From Collybia mongolica (Eukaryota > Basidiomycota > Agaricomycetes > Agaricales > Clitocybaceae): a stretch of DNA of 64,000 nt. Made by a program: the position numbers and the translations under genes. Each line of letters begins with the position of its first letter. Positions within the stretch are counted from its first letter, which is position 1. The notes beneath the pieces are model-generated. The model had not been told where the DNA came from. It made no database searches and worked only from the letters and a program-made list of their open reading frames with translations. Below are positions 33,277-45,805 of the stretch, in pieces. The DNA lies in assembly GCA_013420905.1 (NCBI GenBank), contig JAAXNY010000010.1, positions 2,294,001-2,358,000 of the forward strand. Reading direction: 5' to 3'.

Positions 33277-36200
33277 CTAGTGGGTTGTAATGAACTCATG
33301 TGCATGATGGTCGACAAAATGATTGACAAAGAAAGATCTATACCGGTCCAACGCTTTGTGATAGCTGAAATCATCAGGAACCCTTGAGGAGCCATATATA
33401 GGTAGAAGATGAGCTGCGCGAGCAATCGTGTCAGTGGTAATGACTTGCACCGTAGGAAGACCATTCCGATCACATTCCAACTCAACCATCCACATCCCAG
33501 TGTTGTTGTCCGGCCGATTGGTGTGGACAAACCAGTTGATCAATGCACAGGAATAGTCCTTTTGACGGTAGTGAAACGAGAAGAACAGGAGGACCTGTCC
33601 AATTTCCATCCCTTCCATTCTGGGCTGAGAATCATTCAAGACAACAAAAACAGTATCACAGTGAGGATAACCATGGAAGGATGGAGTAGACCGGATACGT
33701 TCACTCTTCATCCCACCAGCACCACAAAGGTCACTTGGGGCATAGAATAGTGCAACCACAGAATGATGAACATTGATCTTGCCTTTGAATGGAGGGCATG
33801 CATCAGTGGCTGATGGTGGATCAAGATCAGGGTGTTTGAGCGAGTAAAGGAATTGGCAAAAGGCAAGTGGAAAGGAAGGCTGTTTGATGTGCGCAACGAG
33901 CGTTTGCAAATCTCATGGATAGCCAGGTTCTACAGGGTGAACATCAGCATAAATTGGTACCCAGAAGAAATCAAATCACACATACGAACAAGGGTGGCAA
34001 GCTTTACATCGGATAAAGCACCCCGTGTCGGATTACCTGCCTCTGGACCCCCATCCTCATCCTTTTCTTCCTTAGTATTCTCTCCGCCAGTCTCTGCACT
34101 ATTGCTCTCAGCCCTGATGATGCCTGCCATATAGGATGACGTTGTACCACGCATCATTCCCTGTTTCGAAAAAAGCTGGTATAAGGCAGCCATCTTGTCC
34201 ATATGCACAATGATTTGTAGCATCTGGATAAGTGCCTTGAATCAACTTGATTGACACCACAGCTCTTTTACTGCTTTGATATGCTTTGATTCTGTAATTG
34301 ACGAGCATAAACCATTGGGTGAGCCAAAAAACTGCATCGCGTAGTAGAAATGATCAAGTGCATGTTGACACGGTAACGAGATGGTTGTCCAGACATCCGT
34401 TGCGATGAAGATGTTGCGGAGTTCCTGAAAGGTATCGACACAATGACAGAAATGTTCAAGTGAAGGTGACATGATGGCATTTCGATGGGCAATGTAGCAT
34501 GCATCCATGAAATTGGCGATGCAACACACCATAGCAGAGGGAACGTAACCTGCAATGGCTGCAAGAAAAACCTACAAAGCCTCGTAAGTCTCATTAGACT
34601 TCAGAAAATGGCTCCATTATACCTTCATCAGAGCCTTCGAGTCATCGCCAGTCCATTGGTTGTAGTCTCGACCATCTGGAAATTGTCGAAGGCCAGGAAA
34701 AGGTGGTACGGCCGAAATGCTATAATGCCATGAGTTCCTATGAACATTTGATGATGAACATGCATACCGGTGGTCAATATCTTCAATAATCTCCAAAGCC
34801 ATCTTTTCTCCATGAGTTTTATGTAGATATTCGATTACCCATTCCACAAGGTGGTCTTTGAATGTCCCCTTAATGAGCTGATGCAAGAGATCTGGTGTGA
34901 GGAGTTCATGAATGTCAGCCTGGGGAAAACTATATGTAAACGGCTAAGTGTTACAGTCAGTGCGGAACATCACATGAAAGGCGCAAAATATAAATATACC
35001 ACAACATCGCTTCTGATGCCAAACTGATCCCATAGGATACCAGGATCCCACTGTTTGATGAGGAAGTCCGTCTTTGCATGTGAGCGGCGATGACTTCCAG
35101 GGCTGTCCAGATTTTCAGGCAGTGCATCACATCTGGATAGTAGGAAATGAATCAGCCAATGCAGGATGAACCGCAGCATGATGCTCACTTCGGACACCAG
35201 TGGTAGACAACACATGCTAGCCAAACTTGTTCTGGATAATCAGCGATATATGGCCCAAGGCTGAAAATGGCACGGCGGAAGTGGCCATCAGGACATTGAA
35301 TGACTTTCGGCTTCATCATATATGGCCTTAAAGGCTCGAAAACTGCCTCCAAGCATAGGTGATACAATTGATGGCAGAACTTCTGGAATTCAGGCTTCTT
35401 CCGCTGACGTTTGCTTGCTGAATGATCATCATTAACCACAGTACTGACATACAAATTTGACAACTGACATACTCTTTGGGATAGGCAGAAATGCAACCGG
35501 CATAACTGCATTGCCATGCCCTCGGCGAGCCATGTTTGATATATTGCCAGCTGATGCATACACAGGATGATACTCCTGGTGTCCGGTAGCAACTGACACA
35601 GTAGTTTTGTCACTTCCGGAGAAGACAGGTACAAGCATGGCACCATGCGTTTCAGGATTCTCAGCGATTGTATCCTACAATAATTGATGAACGCGTGGGA
35701 GGCGAGACAAACCAAAGAACATACCACTTCACAATTGGCCCAAAAGGCAGACATCAGGTGAGAGTACACATGATCACCTTTGAAATCAAACTCCTGGAAC
35801 GGAGCATATTCGAACTGCCCCGCAAACTCAGTTGAAGCAAGCTGCTGCTCTAGCAATCCCAACACATCCTGCAAGTTAAGGTCATATGTCTGCTCCATCC
35901 AGTGTGGCGGTGTTGATGGTTTTGGGCCAGTATAGGAGAATTTTAGTGTCTTCCAGCCAATTTCTCCAGCATAAATAGAATCAATTGTTGCATAAAGTTG
36001 TTCGGCGTTATCCCATGGAACTCCCTCAAGTGAGTCATGGTCAGATGCGTGTTTGATGACTGCTGCACGCCAGAGATCCAAGCCCACTTGTATGTCATCT
36101 GCAGATGACTGAAGCCACACATAATGATACCGCGCCCAATCAAAAGCTAGCCTATCCTGGAATGGTGCCCACGGGTTGTCAGATGCAGCATCCGAAGGTG

Positions 36201-36541
36201 TAGCAGGAGTCAGCTCAGGAATAGGCTGCATGAGAAAAGTGCCATCAGCAGTGCATGGTCGAGCTATGAAACATGGTAAGCATACATGTAGCACTGCTCA
36301 AAACACAAGACTATAGAAATATAATATTTATCAAATTTTTCAGCTAATTTATTGGCAATACCGATAGTTGTCCATTGAGATGTTCATGATAGATTCGTGT
36401 ATAGTGCTTCAATTCTTCGGGAACTGGGACAGTGAGGTGTTGCGCTCTTTTGTGGCAAGTACAGCCACTCAGTGACTTGCACTTCAGACCGCATATTTCA
36501 CATTCATAAACCCTCGAATATGTAGGATTAGTGGCAGGCAT
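33277..36541 (-). pseudogene. Plavaka transposase, nearly intact, one nonsense codon
   Basis: Starts MPATNPTYSRVYECEICGLK with a C2H2-like finger (CEICGLKCKSLSGCTCHKRA). Plavaka signature blocks follow: [174 protein letters not shown] and FGSPNGLCSSITESKHIKAV. The C-terminal exon ends HAHEFITTH-stop. Introns (for example after FWANCEV) keep frame. A TGA at 33913-33915 interrupts YP-x-DLQTLVAHIKQ where Arg (CGA) is usual. The first intron (about 36300-36362) could not be placed without a frame problem. Confidence 0.83.
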
Positions 36542-36803
36542 CTGGACACGGAAGCAACAGTGTCAGGAGGAAAGGCAGAAAAGCCCAACTGAAGGGGGAG
36601 CTCGACAAGGGAGGCGAGCAAAGAAGCTGGCGCGTGATGCTTGGCAAGTTGAACATGGAATGCTTTGGAAAATTCCACATGAACGAAGAACATGTGAAGG
36701 AAAAATCGCCTCACTTTAAGTTTCCAAACCAATAAGCCATGACACGTCACCATCTGCCAACTGTTCAACATCCCATCTTCCCTCTAAATTACCACAACTC
36801 ATC

Positions 36804-39266
36804 ATGCCTGCAACACGCACCACCAAAACAAAAGCTATCGCTACTCCATCGGATGCAAAAACAACTGAACCTATCAAAAAACCTTGTCAGCGTAGAGCCA
36901 GGAATGCTGTCAACAGTAGCGTACCTGCAGATACGCCGGAGCCTGCCATCAATACAGCTCCTACAGGGGGGCAAAAGAGTTGCAAGAAGGCTACTGCCCC
37001 CACCAGCAACACTGATGTTGCCATGGAAGAATCGCAACCTGAAGTGGGCAAGCAAAAGCGCCAGCTCACAAGTGACACACAGGAGGAAGCGGATAACCTA
37101 CCTCCGAAATGACCCAAGGGAACCCCCGCTAATGCTGATGGAGTAAAACACGGGCGCGGACGCCCACGCAAAGAGGTCCAGCTACCTCCAGCTCGATCTC
37201 CACTCCCTGATTGTGTAGGTCAAAACACCCACCCTGCCACTCCCAAAGGCACTCGCAGATCCTCAGAGCAAGTTGCTGCTGATAATGCAGCGAAGAAGGC
37301 AGTGGAAAAGAAGCTGCTTGAGGAGCAGATTCGCTTGGGTGAGATGGCGAAGTTGCAATTTGCTCAGATGCAAGTTGACGATGAGCACGCTGACGTCGAA
37401 ATGCAGAGGAGGAACCCAACACGACTGTCAGCAGTGAAGCATACAAATCAACCTGTCAGTATGCAGGTTGAGAGTACTGATGGGGAGGAGTTCGACTTTG
37501 CTAAGGTGGGGGACACATTGTTGTCAGAATCCGAGGTTGTTGTCCAACCTGTGCGCAAGAGAAAGGTCAGTTTCAACCGAGGCACATAATTTGAAGACTA
37601 ACTGAAGCTTAACATTCATCTGGACAGGCAGCTGAGAAGGCAGCAAAGGCAGCGACCCGGAAGGATATCAAGAAGATGACAGACCAGATACGCCGTGGAG
37701 ACGGAAATGTGAACAAGTCAATGGTAACCACGACTGGAGTCACTGGACGGTGAGTTCGTGATCACATGGTATCGCTTAGCTTATTCTGTCCTTACCGGAT
37801 TCCCTATTAAGCGCGTTTACTCATTTCGACTCGGCGCTGAGAAAGTATGCAAACGCTGGTCTACAAGAGCCCATGAAAGTTAAGAAAACAGTCAAAGTGC
37901 TTGAAGACATCGATCTGTTCAAGAATGGCGGCCTCAATGATGAGGATGCTGATGCCGCCCGTCCTGCCTTCGAGCCCCAACCATTCACTCAGTTTACCCC
38001 CAAGGACCGCGAGCATGTTGGCGAACACCATGAACGGGATCCTCGATGCCGGAATAATGTATGTGGTAATGCCATCTGTTCTATCTTCACACTCAACTCA
38101 CTGGTTGCTGCAGTTGGCAAGGATCGTTGACAACAACTCTGATGTCGAGGTACAGGTAGGGAATGGTGCTTCATTGATACATGGATTCTAACCTTCATCC
38201 TGATAGGCTCCGAGAAAGATCAAGAAAGAGAAAAAGGTGTCAAAGACATCAGAGGCGTTGAAGAAACAAGGGCGTACAGAGACCAATAGTGCACCTGGTG
38301 CTCTGTTTGTCAAAGATAATTGTTGGGCAAGAACGTTCATCCCAACGATCTCTCATGCATTCTACATGACTTGTGAGCCCTTCCTTGATTGGTCTCCCAA
38401 GTCAGTGGTCTTCCTTGCAACAGTCCAATGTGTTTTCAATATGTCATTCCCAAACGTCGTCTATACAGTCTCTGCACGCGATCAAGTCGTTATGACCGTA
38501 TGTACTTATTGCTTCCTTGGCTAATACTGCTTACGAAGCTATATCCAGGCCTATGATCGAATTAAGACCCGGAAATTGAAGATTGCAAGCAGCGTTCTTG
38601 CAGAAATTCAGAAATTCTTCAACAAGACAGCATTTCGCGGCAAGCCTGAGAAAATTCGTGAGTACGTGCGCTGGGCATTGAGGCCCGATGGTCCCACATA
38701 CTATGAGACACCTACTCCTCAAGAATGCAGGGCTGATCGGATGCATTCAGACTATATTGTAAGTTTTATGTTGCTACATAGTGGTGCAGTATTTGACATG
38801 TTATCACTGGCAGCTGCCCAACGGCTTCCTACTGTCTGAGTTTGTAGCTCCTACCGCAGCAAAATTTCTCAGATATGCAAAGAACTCCGTGCTGCATTCA
38901 CCACTCAACGCCAAACACCCGCCGAAAGGACTCTATATCCTCATTATGACTGCGGCAGTTTTTTTAAGATGTCTGGAGTCAATTTTCATTCCGAGTCATT
39001 TCATGGCTATCTAGGTTGAACGAGCGTTCAAGGCTCACATGAATGGTAGATTCGATCCGCCCCGGAAATTCACCCATGAAGAACACTGGCAAACGATCCA
39101 AGTTTTCTATGGTCACATCGACCGTCTCAGCGAGCAACGCTGGAAGCTTGCACTGCAATGTGTAGAGAACGACAGTGATGATGAAGCCCTTCATCGGGCT
39201 GATGCATCAATGATATCCGCATTCTGTGCTGATCTGTATATACCTGAGAGCCCCCACAAGGTTTAG
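36804..39266 (+). pseudogene. Plavaka accessory gene (AT-hook, unknown domain), one nonsense codon
   Basis: Divergent from the transposase (262 bp between starts). The basic, disordered N-terminus starts MPATRTTKTKAIATPSDAKT and has an AT-hook-like GRGRPRKE, then a Lys/Glu-rich region (AVEKKLLEEQIRLGEMAKLQ). After several introns comes a conserved-looking domain: DNCWARTFIPTISHAFYMTC, FLATVQCVFNMSFPNVVYTV, AYDRIKTRKLKIASSVLAEI, REYVRWALRPDGPTYYETPT, GFLLSEFVAPTAAKFLRYAK, VERAFKAHMNGRF and EHWQTIQVFYGHIDRLSEQR, ending PESPHKV-stop. I recognise this as an Agaricomycete-restricted type of protein (possibly the DUF6532 group; not verified). TGA at 37110-37112 lies in NLPPK-x-PKGTPANADG. A DNA-binding or transposition-helper role is inferred from the AT-hook and position. 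Confidence 0.7.
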
Positions 39267-39577
39267 ATCCATACCAGCTCGAATCGACTCCCGATTACAA
39301 GTAGAAACGGCATATACCCTATCTCTCACCATTTTCAGTGTTTTTTTACTTAATTTTTATCACTGGTCAGCACGACACTATATAGTTCTACGAGTTTCCA
39401 TACTTTCGACAGGTTTCTGTTAGTTTCTTAGGTTTCCACAAAATGTGCTCGTGGGTTGTTTCCGGGAAACAGGACATGGGTTTCCCAGTCTCCCAATTTC
39501 CCAGTTTCGGCTGGTTTTTTTGGTTTCCTGGGGTGAGAAACCGACGGAAACTAAAACCCTTGTTTACTGATGTAGTG

Positions 39578-40250
39578 TTAGATATGGTGAAGTAGTACCT
39601 CATGTATATGTTTGTAAGTGTTTGTATTTGTTTTTATTTTTATAAACCTCATCAACAACAATTTTCTTGCTACATATTACAAATGAATACTGTCTGTATA
39701 TCACTTCATCACATCTGGCCAAACAAACAATAATATCAAAGAAATTCCCACAATATAGATGATACTTATCTCAGCAAATACAAAGCTGATGGACATGCTA
39801 CTACTAGACATTGTAAAGGAATACATGATGTGTTTATTTATATGTGTTTGTAGTTGTTTATACCCTTCCAAATCTCATTATCAACAACAACCTTTTTACT
39901 ACATATTACAAATGAATATCATCTGTATATTACTTTGCCAACATCTGGCCAAACAAACAATATTAATGAAATTCCCACAATATAGATCATGCATATCTCA
40001 GCAAATACAAGGCTAACAGAAACAATTGAAATTGCTACTACCCCTAGACCTATGGAGGGGGTACACCAGAAAATGTATATTTATATTTGTTTGCCTTTCC
40101 AAATTTGATTATAATCTCTTATTATATCTATTTTAATATCACATTTATATATTACTTGGCCATAAGCATAGCCAAACAAGTCAATGTGGATGCTTCTAGA
40201 ATCTATAATGCTCAATATCTTGACAATGGCTAGCTATATGAGTATGGTTA
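39578..40250. repeat. Degenerate ~230-bp tandem repeat (right part)
   Basis: About three more diverged units starting at 39581, 39808 and about 40045. Each has a TGTTTGTA-TTTGTTT segment, ACATATTACAAATGAATA, ATCTGGCCAAACAAACAAT, ATTCCCACAATATAGAT and ATCTCAGCAAATACAA. AT-rich with no coding capacity. Continuous with the units at 32.78-33.10 kb apart from the Plavaka insertion. Confidence 0.75.
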
Positions 40251-42406
40251 AATATAGTATGTGATAATACAACAAAAAACACTTAACAGACATATGTACA
40301 TTTGTTTGAACTTTGTCTTTGATGATGATATTTCTATTTTTAGCATATCTGATAAGTTTTTGATTAACCCAGGATGCAAGGCTAGAAATAAAATGTTGAA
40401 TGTTGAATGGTTGGTATACATTTCAATACTATGGGAACTTGTTTCTATTATTACAAGTTCTTTATCAGCCCAGGTTTCAGGCAAAAAATTGATTGATTGA
40501 TTGATTGATTGATTACGAGTTCTTTATCAACCCAGTTTTTGGGCAAAAAGTTGATTGATTCATTCATTCATTAATTCATATTTCAACACTGCAGGAAAAT
40601 AGTAAATTAATATTTGTAAAAGGAATAAGAACATATCACAAGGTAGATAATATTACACCAAGGTAGTCTCAAGGTATACAGCAGCATATAGGTGCATATA
40701 CAATAGAACAAGGTATATCTGAGCAACTAGATGTGAGGCACATATGCACTCACCTTACACACATCTGGTTTGGGCACAGGGGTGATTGGCACTACTTGGT
40801 CTAGACAGCACATCCAGGGGTGCACACCCAGCCACCAGGTGATGGTTCTACCATATGGAATACACCACTGCACCATCCATGTTCACCATGCTAGCTGCTC
40901 ACTAGCAGATGTGGCCAGGCAGTCACTGGTAATATGACAGGTGCCTCTGTAGTTCTTGCTGCAGCTCTTATTGTTGTGATTTTGCAGTTGTTATTTTCAC
41001 TAAGAGGGGTGAATATGAGAGAGGGTGGTAGTATCCATGGCATTGTACTTGGCAGTATTGTGCACAATCATATGGCAGGGAGGTGATGGGTGGGGCAGCT
41101 GGGAATGTAGTGGTGGAGGTTGACAGCAAGGCTGACAGGTGAAGTAGTACCTATCAACAATATTCAGCCATTGCCAGTAATGGCCAAGAGTAGGCAGCAG
41201 GGGTCATTATAAAAACAAGCACCTTGGACTTACCAAATGGTTAATCTGCATGCTTTATGCACATGACATGTAACCTTGAGGCCTTGTATTTGACTCTCCA
41301 AAATATTGCATTTTTGTGCATCAAATAAGCAATGGTAACTATGATTAAGTAAGCAATCTGGACAGTCTGCATGGACTTCATGAGGAGTTGTTCCAAACTG
41401 GGTCTGAGCATCCAAGTAACAGTGTGGATTTATGGACTTAGCTTTGACTTGGCTCAGATGCAGACTGCCAATTAAGCAGGGCTCCCTGCCAAACAGGGTC
41501 TGAGCTCAGACTGTAGACACCTGCATTTGTCTGTGTGGTCTGTGTGGCCCATATAGCTCAGCATAAAGTCCCCAGAGAAGCTACTGAGTTGGTTGTATAT
41601 TTGGAATATACAAATATGGATCTACATTTCCAAGTTTGTTAATTTTTTCACATAGTCCATCTCTGAGAGTCTGAGTCCCCACTTTACCAGCTGACTTGTT
41701 TTTAAGGAAAATGCCTAGATATATATTGTTACCTTTTATTGGTGGATATTTGTATAGGATCTATAAACACCAGCTTCTATTGGCATAACCATGGATATGG
41801 GTGAAGTTGTAAGGGGATCACTTGTTTGTCCACATCTAGCCATCAGAATCACTATTGCACAGCTTGCATAGCCTCACTGTTATATGTATCTATTATTCTG
41901 ACACACACTGCTTTAACCCCTTGACAGATAGTAGTTTACTCTGGACTAACATATCACAGATGTATTGTTACATCAGTAGAGTTACTGATATCAGATTCTG
42001 TTGTTATTTGAGACATAGGTACAATGTACTGTATATAAGGTGCCCCTTCCTCTTCATGGAAGGGCACCTTTGCAATAGACTTGGGCTGTGTTCTCTACTC
42101 ATAGTCAAGCCTCTAGTGCTCTATGCTCATCCCTTCCCTGCATGGTTATTCATACTGTGTATACTGCTCCCTGTCTGAGCCTCTTGGCAACATGACCCCT
42201 TACAGAAGTGCAACAAGTATTTGGCAAGCTCAAATGTGTGGTCATATTACATCTTCATGTTGTGTATCAATCAGGCCTTCCATGATGTCAAGCTACTCCC
42301 TGTACCCTACAATCTAATTCTAGGACAATGCCTGACAAGTGTTCCAGAACCAAACTTATCAATAAAAAAAGTAATATAAAGTTGAAGAGATTCTGGATAG
42401 CTAGTT
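40251..42406. other. AT-rich transposon-flanking sequence with TTGA microsatellite
   Basis: No convincing gene. Contains a duplicated ~60-bp unit with (TTGA/ATTG)n runs at about 40450-40575. A short minus-strand frame at 41230-41415 (with CPDCLLNHSYHC and CHVHKACRLTIW) may be a Cys/His-rich remnant. Probably includes the 3' UTR and the terminus of the following CACTA element, but no terminal repeat was found. Confidence 0.4.
40486..40575. repeat. TTGA/ATTC tetranucleotide microsatellite in a ~60-bp duplication
   Basis: ATTGATTGATTGATTGATTGATT and, ~60 bp on, GTTGATTGATTCATTCATTCATTAATTC. The spacer acgagttctttatcaacccag repeats the sequence just before the first run (acaagttctttatcagcccag), so the whole unit is duplicated. 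Confidence 0.85.
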
Positions 42407-45400
42407 CTATTGCAACAACCTGGTTCTAGAAATATAAAGAAAAGTTAATCAAAAAAAAAAACATAAGGACTCGTATCTGCCAGTAATGGCCCTCTACCTC
42501 AAGTATACAACCTGAAGGAGCTCAGTGGCAAAAGTGTCAGTGAGGTGGGCAGGGACATGGTATCCCTTTTCAGTCCAGAGGTTCATAAGCTCTGTTGTGT
42601 TGTGGAGCAACAAGGTAGCTGCCTGGACATCAAGCTCTGCTGATTCTTTCAAACCAGTTGGGAGGAAGGCGTCAGCGGGGTCGTCGAAGCTCTCCTGGAA
42701 AGAGTTCATCTCCACCCCCTCCAAGGTTTCCTCTCAGTCCTGGGGAGGTGGGGCTGGGGCTTTGCCTTTGGCAGACAACAATGTGACAGTGTCATCATCT
42801 GCCACAGTATCCATCAGAGTGGAGGAATCTGCCTCTGATGTGGGTGCAGGCATGGGTGGTTGAAAGAAGACCCGTTGTGCGATAGTAGGGAGGCCCGGTG
42901 ATAGGGCCCGAAATTGTTTGCACTTATAAAGTCGACAAGTAAGGCTATTGGTGTCATTTCTAATAACCAAGTAAGCGGTAATAAAGGATTAGAGTCGAGC
43001 TCCAAGACGGCTAATCAGAGTGAACTAGTCTAATGGATAATACACTATCAGTACAGAGGACTATGAGTACGGTCTATTATTAGTCCTATTCACCATGCCC
43101 GGTTACAACCTCGGTGTCTTAGTTCATAAGTAACCGTTGTAGTATGATATCATTAGTCCGGGGATCATCATTAATAGGAGAAGTAATTGTAAATTCGGGA
43201 CTTGCACAACCCGATCCTAGTCAGGGGTACTTGGTGTTAACTACCGGAAGCGATGGGACACCGTGAATAACAACAGGGACAATCAGGGGGAGTAAACGAC
43301 AGTGCCGCGCTGTTTTAAATAACAAAGCGCGCGGTCGGGACTTGATAAGAGTTTAGCCCGCTCTTTCAATATTTGATAAGTAACCAGTAAACGACATAAT
43401 TGGCACGCGTGGCGCGCGCGCCAAGCTGTAGTAGACGCGTCGGTATTGAATACAGATCCTTGGCGCGCGGGAGCGCGGTTCCGTGTAAAATTTACAATTC
43501 CGTATGATATTTAGTTTGTACATTATAAATAGACTGTAGATGAGTAGCGCTAAGGTAAGGAATCTTGCCCCCACTTCGCGCGACTATAGAGTATACAAAT
43601 CACATTTGTTAAAACACTATTGCGTGCCCGAATTAAGGATCAGATTGCTTCAACGTGTCTTGATTGGAATTGATTGGAGAACCACAGAATTAAAGAAACT
43701 TAGTTCACTTGGAACTTAGTACCGTATTGTCCGTTGGAATTACTAGGCACTTGGCCTTAGTGCACTTGGCACTGTATTGTTTGATAAGTCGCTTGGACTT
43801 ATAGATCCGCTTGGGATCACTAATAATTGAACGTACACTTGGTACTCAGTCTATTGGATCGAGAGATATTATAAATATACCTAGCAGGTTTTTGAACCTG
43901 TGTTGAAGCTTTTGTCTAAATCGAACCCGTTGAGAGATCATTGGAAAGGGCTTTGGCTAGTACTATTCAAAGCTTAGTGCTTCTAAGCACTTGAACCCGA
44001 ACTCAAAACAGGCGATTCCTACTGTTCGTGTGTTGATTGTTAGGTTTGGTGTGTGTGTGAGAGAGATTACATTTCATAGCATCAGCGCACTTATAGCCCA
44101 GGAGCCCCCTTTCACCGGGGGTCTCTGAGGTGTGGTGCTCCTGGTTGGAGCAGGGGAGGAGGACCTGCAAAGGTAGTTGCAAATGTCCGGCAGTTTCAAG
44201 GCATGTTCTGCCAATCGTTGGGATTGGCCAGGTGGGTTGTCTTTGCCCATGTCAGAGGCATGGGGCTTGGTTGGTAGAGTGTTATTGGGGGTGATCTAGG
44301 GCAGCAGAGTGTGTAGAACGATGATGACAACTACAACAGTGGCTGTGCACATCGTGGTAACAAGTTGGATCAACAGAGATATATGCAATATTGATTTGTG
44401 TCTTTGCCGGGGTTGTTGGTGGCATAATCATCATGTCCATTGCATTTGTGTCTTGATTTTGTGGGCCAGGGGCTTGGGGTGTTGAATCGAGGTTATGGAG
44501 GTCTTCAATTATATCAAAACCTGCAGTAGCATTAGTACACTATTAATCATAAAGGAGAAAAACAAACTCATTGGGGCTGGAGAGTTGCTCCCCACTGTAT
44601 TCTCTGTCTGTATCTTCTTTGCTGCTGACATTGCCATGTGGCCTGAGTCTGATCAAGTGCGCTTTGCCAGATTCATGTGGATGTTTGGACCATCGAGTGT
44701 CATGTCCATGTCCATTGGGTCATCACATGGCAGAGTGATTTTCAACTGGGGTACAGCCAATGAACCACTGTCCTGGGAGGCATTATCCACGGTTTTTGAT
44801 GAAGCTTCATGGGGACCATCCAAGCTGGAATGAGATGAGCTGCATGCTCGACTCTTTCCCTTCCCTGTTGTGGACTGCTTCCATGATTGAGTTGTCAAGT
44901 TGCATGAGTTGAAGTGTTGCATGAGCATATGCTCAGCCTTCCAATGGCCAGAGCATAGCTGCAACTCAGTATGCATCTGTTCAAGTGTTTGAATGACACC
45001 CAAAAGCTGGGTGGGGTAGCAGGTTTTGTACCATGAAATGGTCTGGATTTTGGTACCATGCAGTGAGCGACCATTCTTGCAATGACGTGTTGGGTCATTT
45101 GCTGGTGGTGGGAGTTTCTGGAGGTTTGCACCAGCAAGTGCGGCAGTGTCAGTCCAGATGTGGTTGTATTTTTTGGTTGAAATGAAGGTGCTGTCTTCTT
45201 TTTGGATGGCAAGATTCATTGCAGGGCAAGAGGAGTTGGACTTGTGGGGTGCAGAGAGGAGATCCATGCGGCAGTCCTCTATGTTCCAGAGGACTTCAAA
45301 TGGGAGGTGTGGGGGCCGTGTTGCTGGATGAACATGGACAAAGCTCAGCCCAGTAGTAATTGACCTTGATTGGACTTGTGATACCAAGTCACTGGGAGCC

Positions 45401-45805
45401 AGGGATTGTGAACGAGATTTGACACCAGGCCTAAGGTTTCAGAAGGCAAGATGAGAATAAAAAAAAGAAAAATATAACAATGCACAAAAAATGAGACCCT
45501 TCCTGAAGCAACTTCACCTCTGTCTTCAACTTCTCATTGTCCTGAGCTGCCACTGCAAGCTGCTTTTCATATTCCAGCACCTTTTGCATGAGTTCGTACA
45601 CTTGGTTATTGGAGAGTTGCAAATCAGCAATGATCTTGTAGAGATCCAGGTCAATTTTTGCTGTTGGGATTGAGGGTGGAGGGGCCACATTGGTGGTCAT
45701 TGAGGGATTAAAGAATGGTGTTGTACCAGAAAAGACCGTTGGTACATTGGAGCCACTGGTGCACCCTAGATCATTAGGATTAGAGGATAAATAAGTGTTT
45801 GACAT
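42407..45805 (-). pseudogene. tnp2-element accessory gene, broken by a stop and a 1.16-kb insertion
   Basis: Starts MSNTYLSSNPNDLGCTSGSN. A predicted coiled coil follows (DLYKIIADLQLSNNQVYELM, QKVLEYEKQLAVAAQDNEKL). After an intron come SLAPSDLVSQVQSRSITTGL, NIEDCRMDLLSAPHKSN and VIQTLEQMHTELQLCSGHWK. Further on, the same strand has GLLGYKCKQFRALSPGLPTI, then TVADDDTVTLLSAKGKAPAP. TGA (42734-42736) stands between PPPQD and EETLEGVEMNSFQESFDDPA. A final intron (gtagag...ttctag) leads to TRLLQ-stop. The insertion at 42929-44086 splits GYKCKQF codons. The region 44096-44650 is not well resolved. Function unknown; position suggests a helper gene of the transposon. Confidence 0.55.
42920..44095. 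mobile_element. 1.16-kb insertion flanked by 9-bp direct repeats (solo-LTR-like)
   Basis: GCACTTATA occurs at 42920-42928 and 44087-44095. Removing the intervening 1158 bp restores a continuous minus-strand frame (LLGYKCKQF). The insert has GC-rich blocks (ggcgcgcgcgcc), a TATA-like attataaata at about 43524, and a region full of CTTGG-A/G-x-CTT words (43690-43870). This resembles a promoter plus transcribed part of an LTR on the plus strand. The ends do not give TG...CA with a 5-bp duplication, so class assignment is open. Confidence 0.6.

Larger units (their letters stand above)
33102..39577. mobile_element. Plavaka-type CACTA-superfamily DNA transposon, 6.5 kb
   Basis: Divergent transposase (minus) and accessory gene (plus) bounded by related termini. 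The right end read inward is CACTACATCAGTAAAC; the left is TGCTACATCAGCAAAAC. Subterminal regions on both sides are rich in TTTCCCAGTTT / GGAAACCG / GAGACTGGGAAACC words in inverted arrangement. The element splits a unit of the ~230-bp tandem repeat: flanking words TTTAAATTGCTA and TTAGATATGGTGAAG are contiguous in intact units. Both genes carry at least one nonsense codon. Confidence 0.82.

Noticed and set aside
32354..42475. 17-bp inverted repeat (tacgagtccttatgttt / aaacataaggactcgta) flanking 10 kb
   Set aside because: Lies inside the LINE ORF1 on one side and inside a good intron of the accessory gene on the other. No target duplication, and a match of this length can arise by chance in 64 kb.
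42929..44086. Canonical solo LTR
   Set aside because: No TG...CA ends with a 5-bp duplication could be found. Reported instead as an unclassified insertion.
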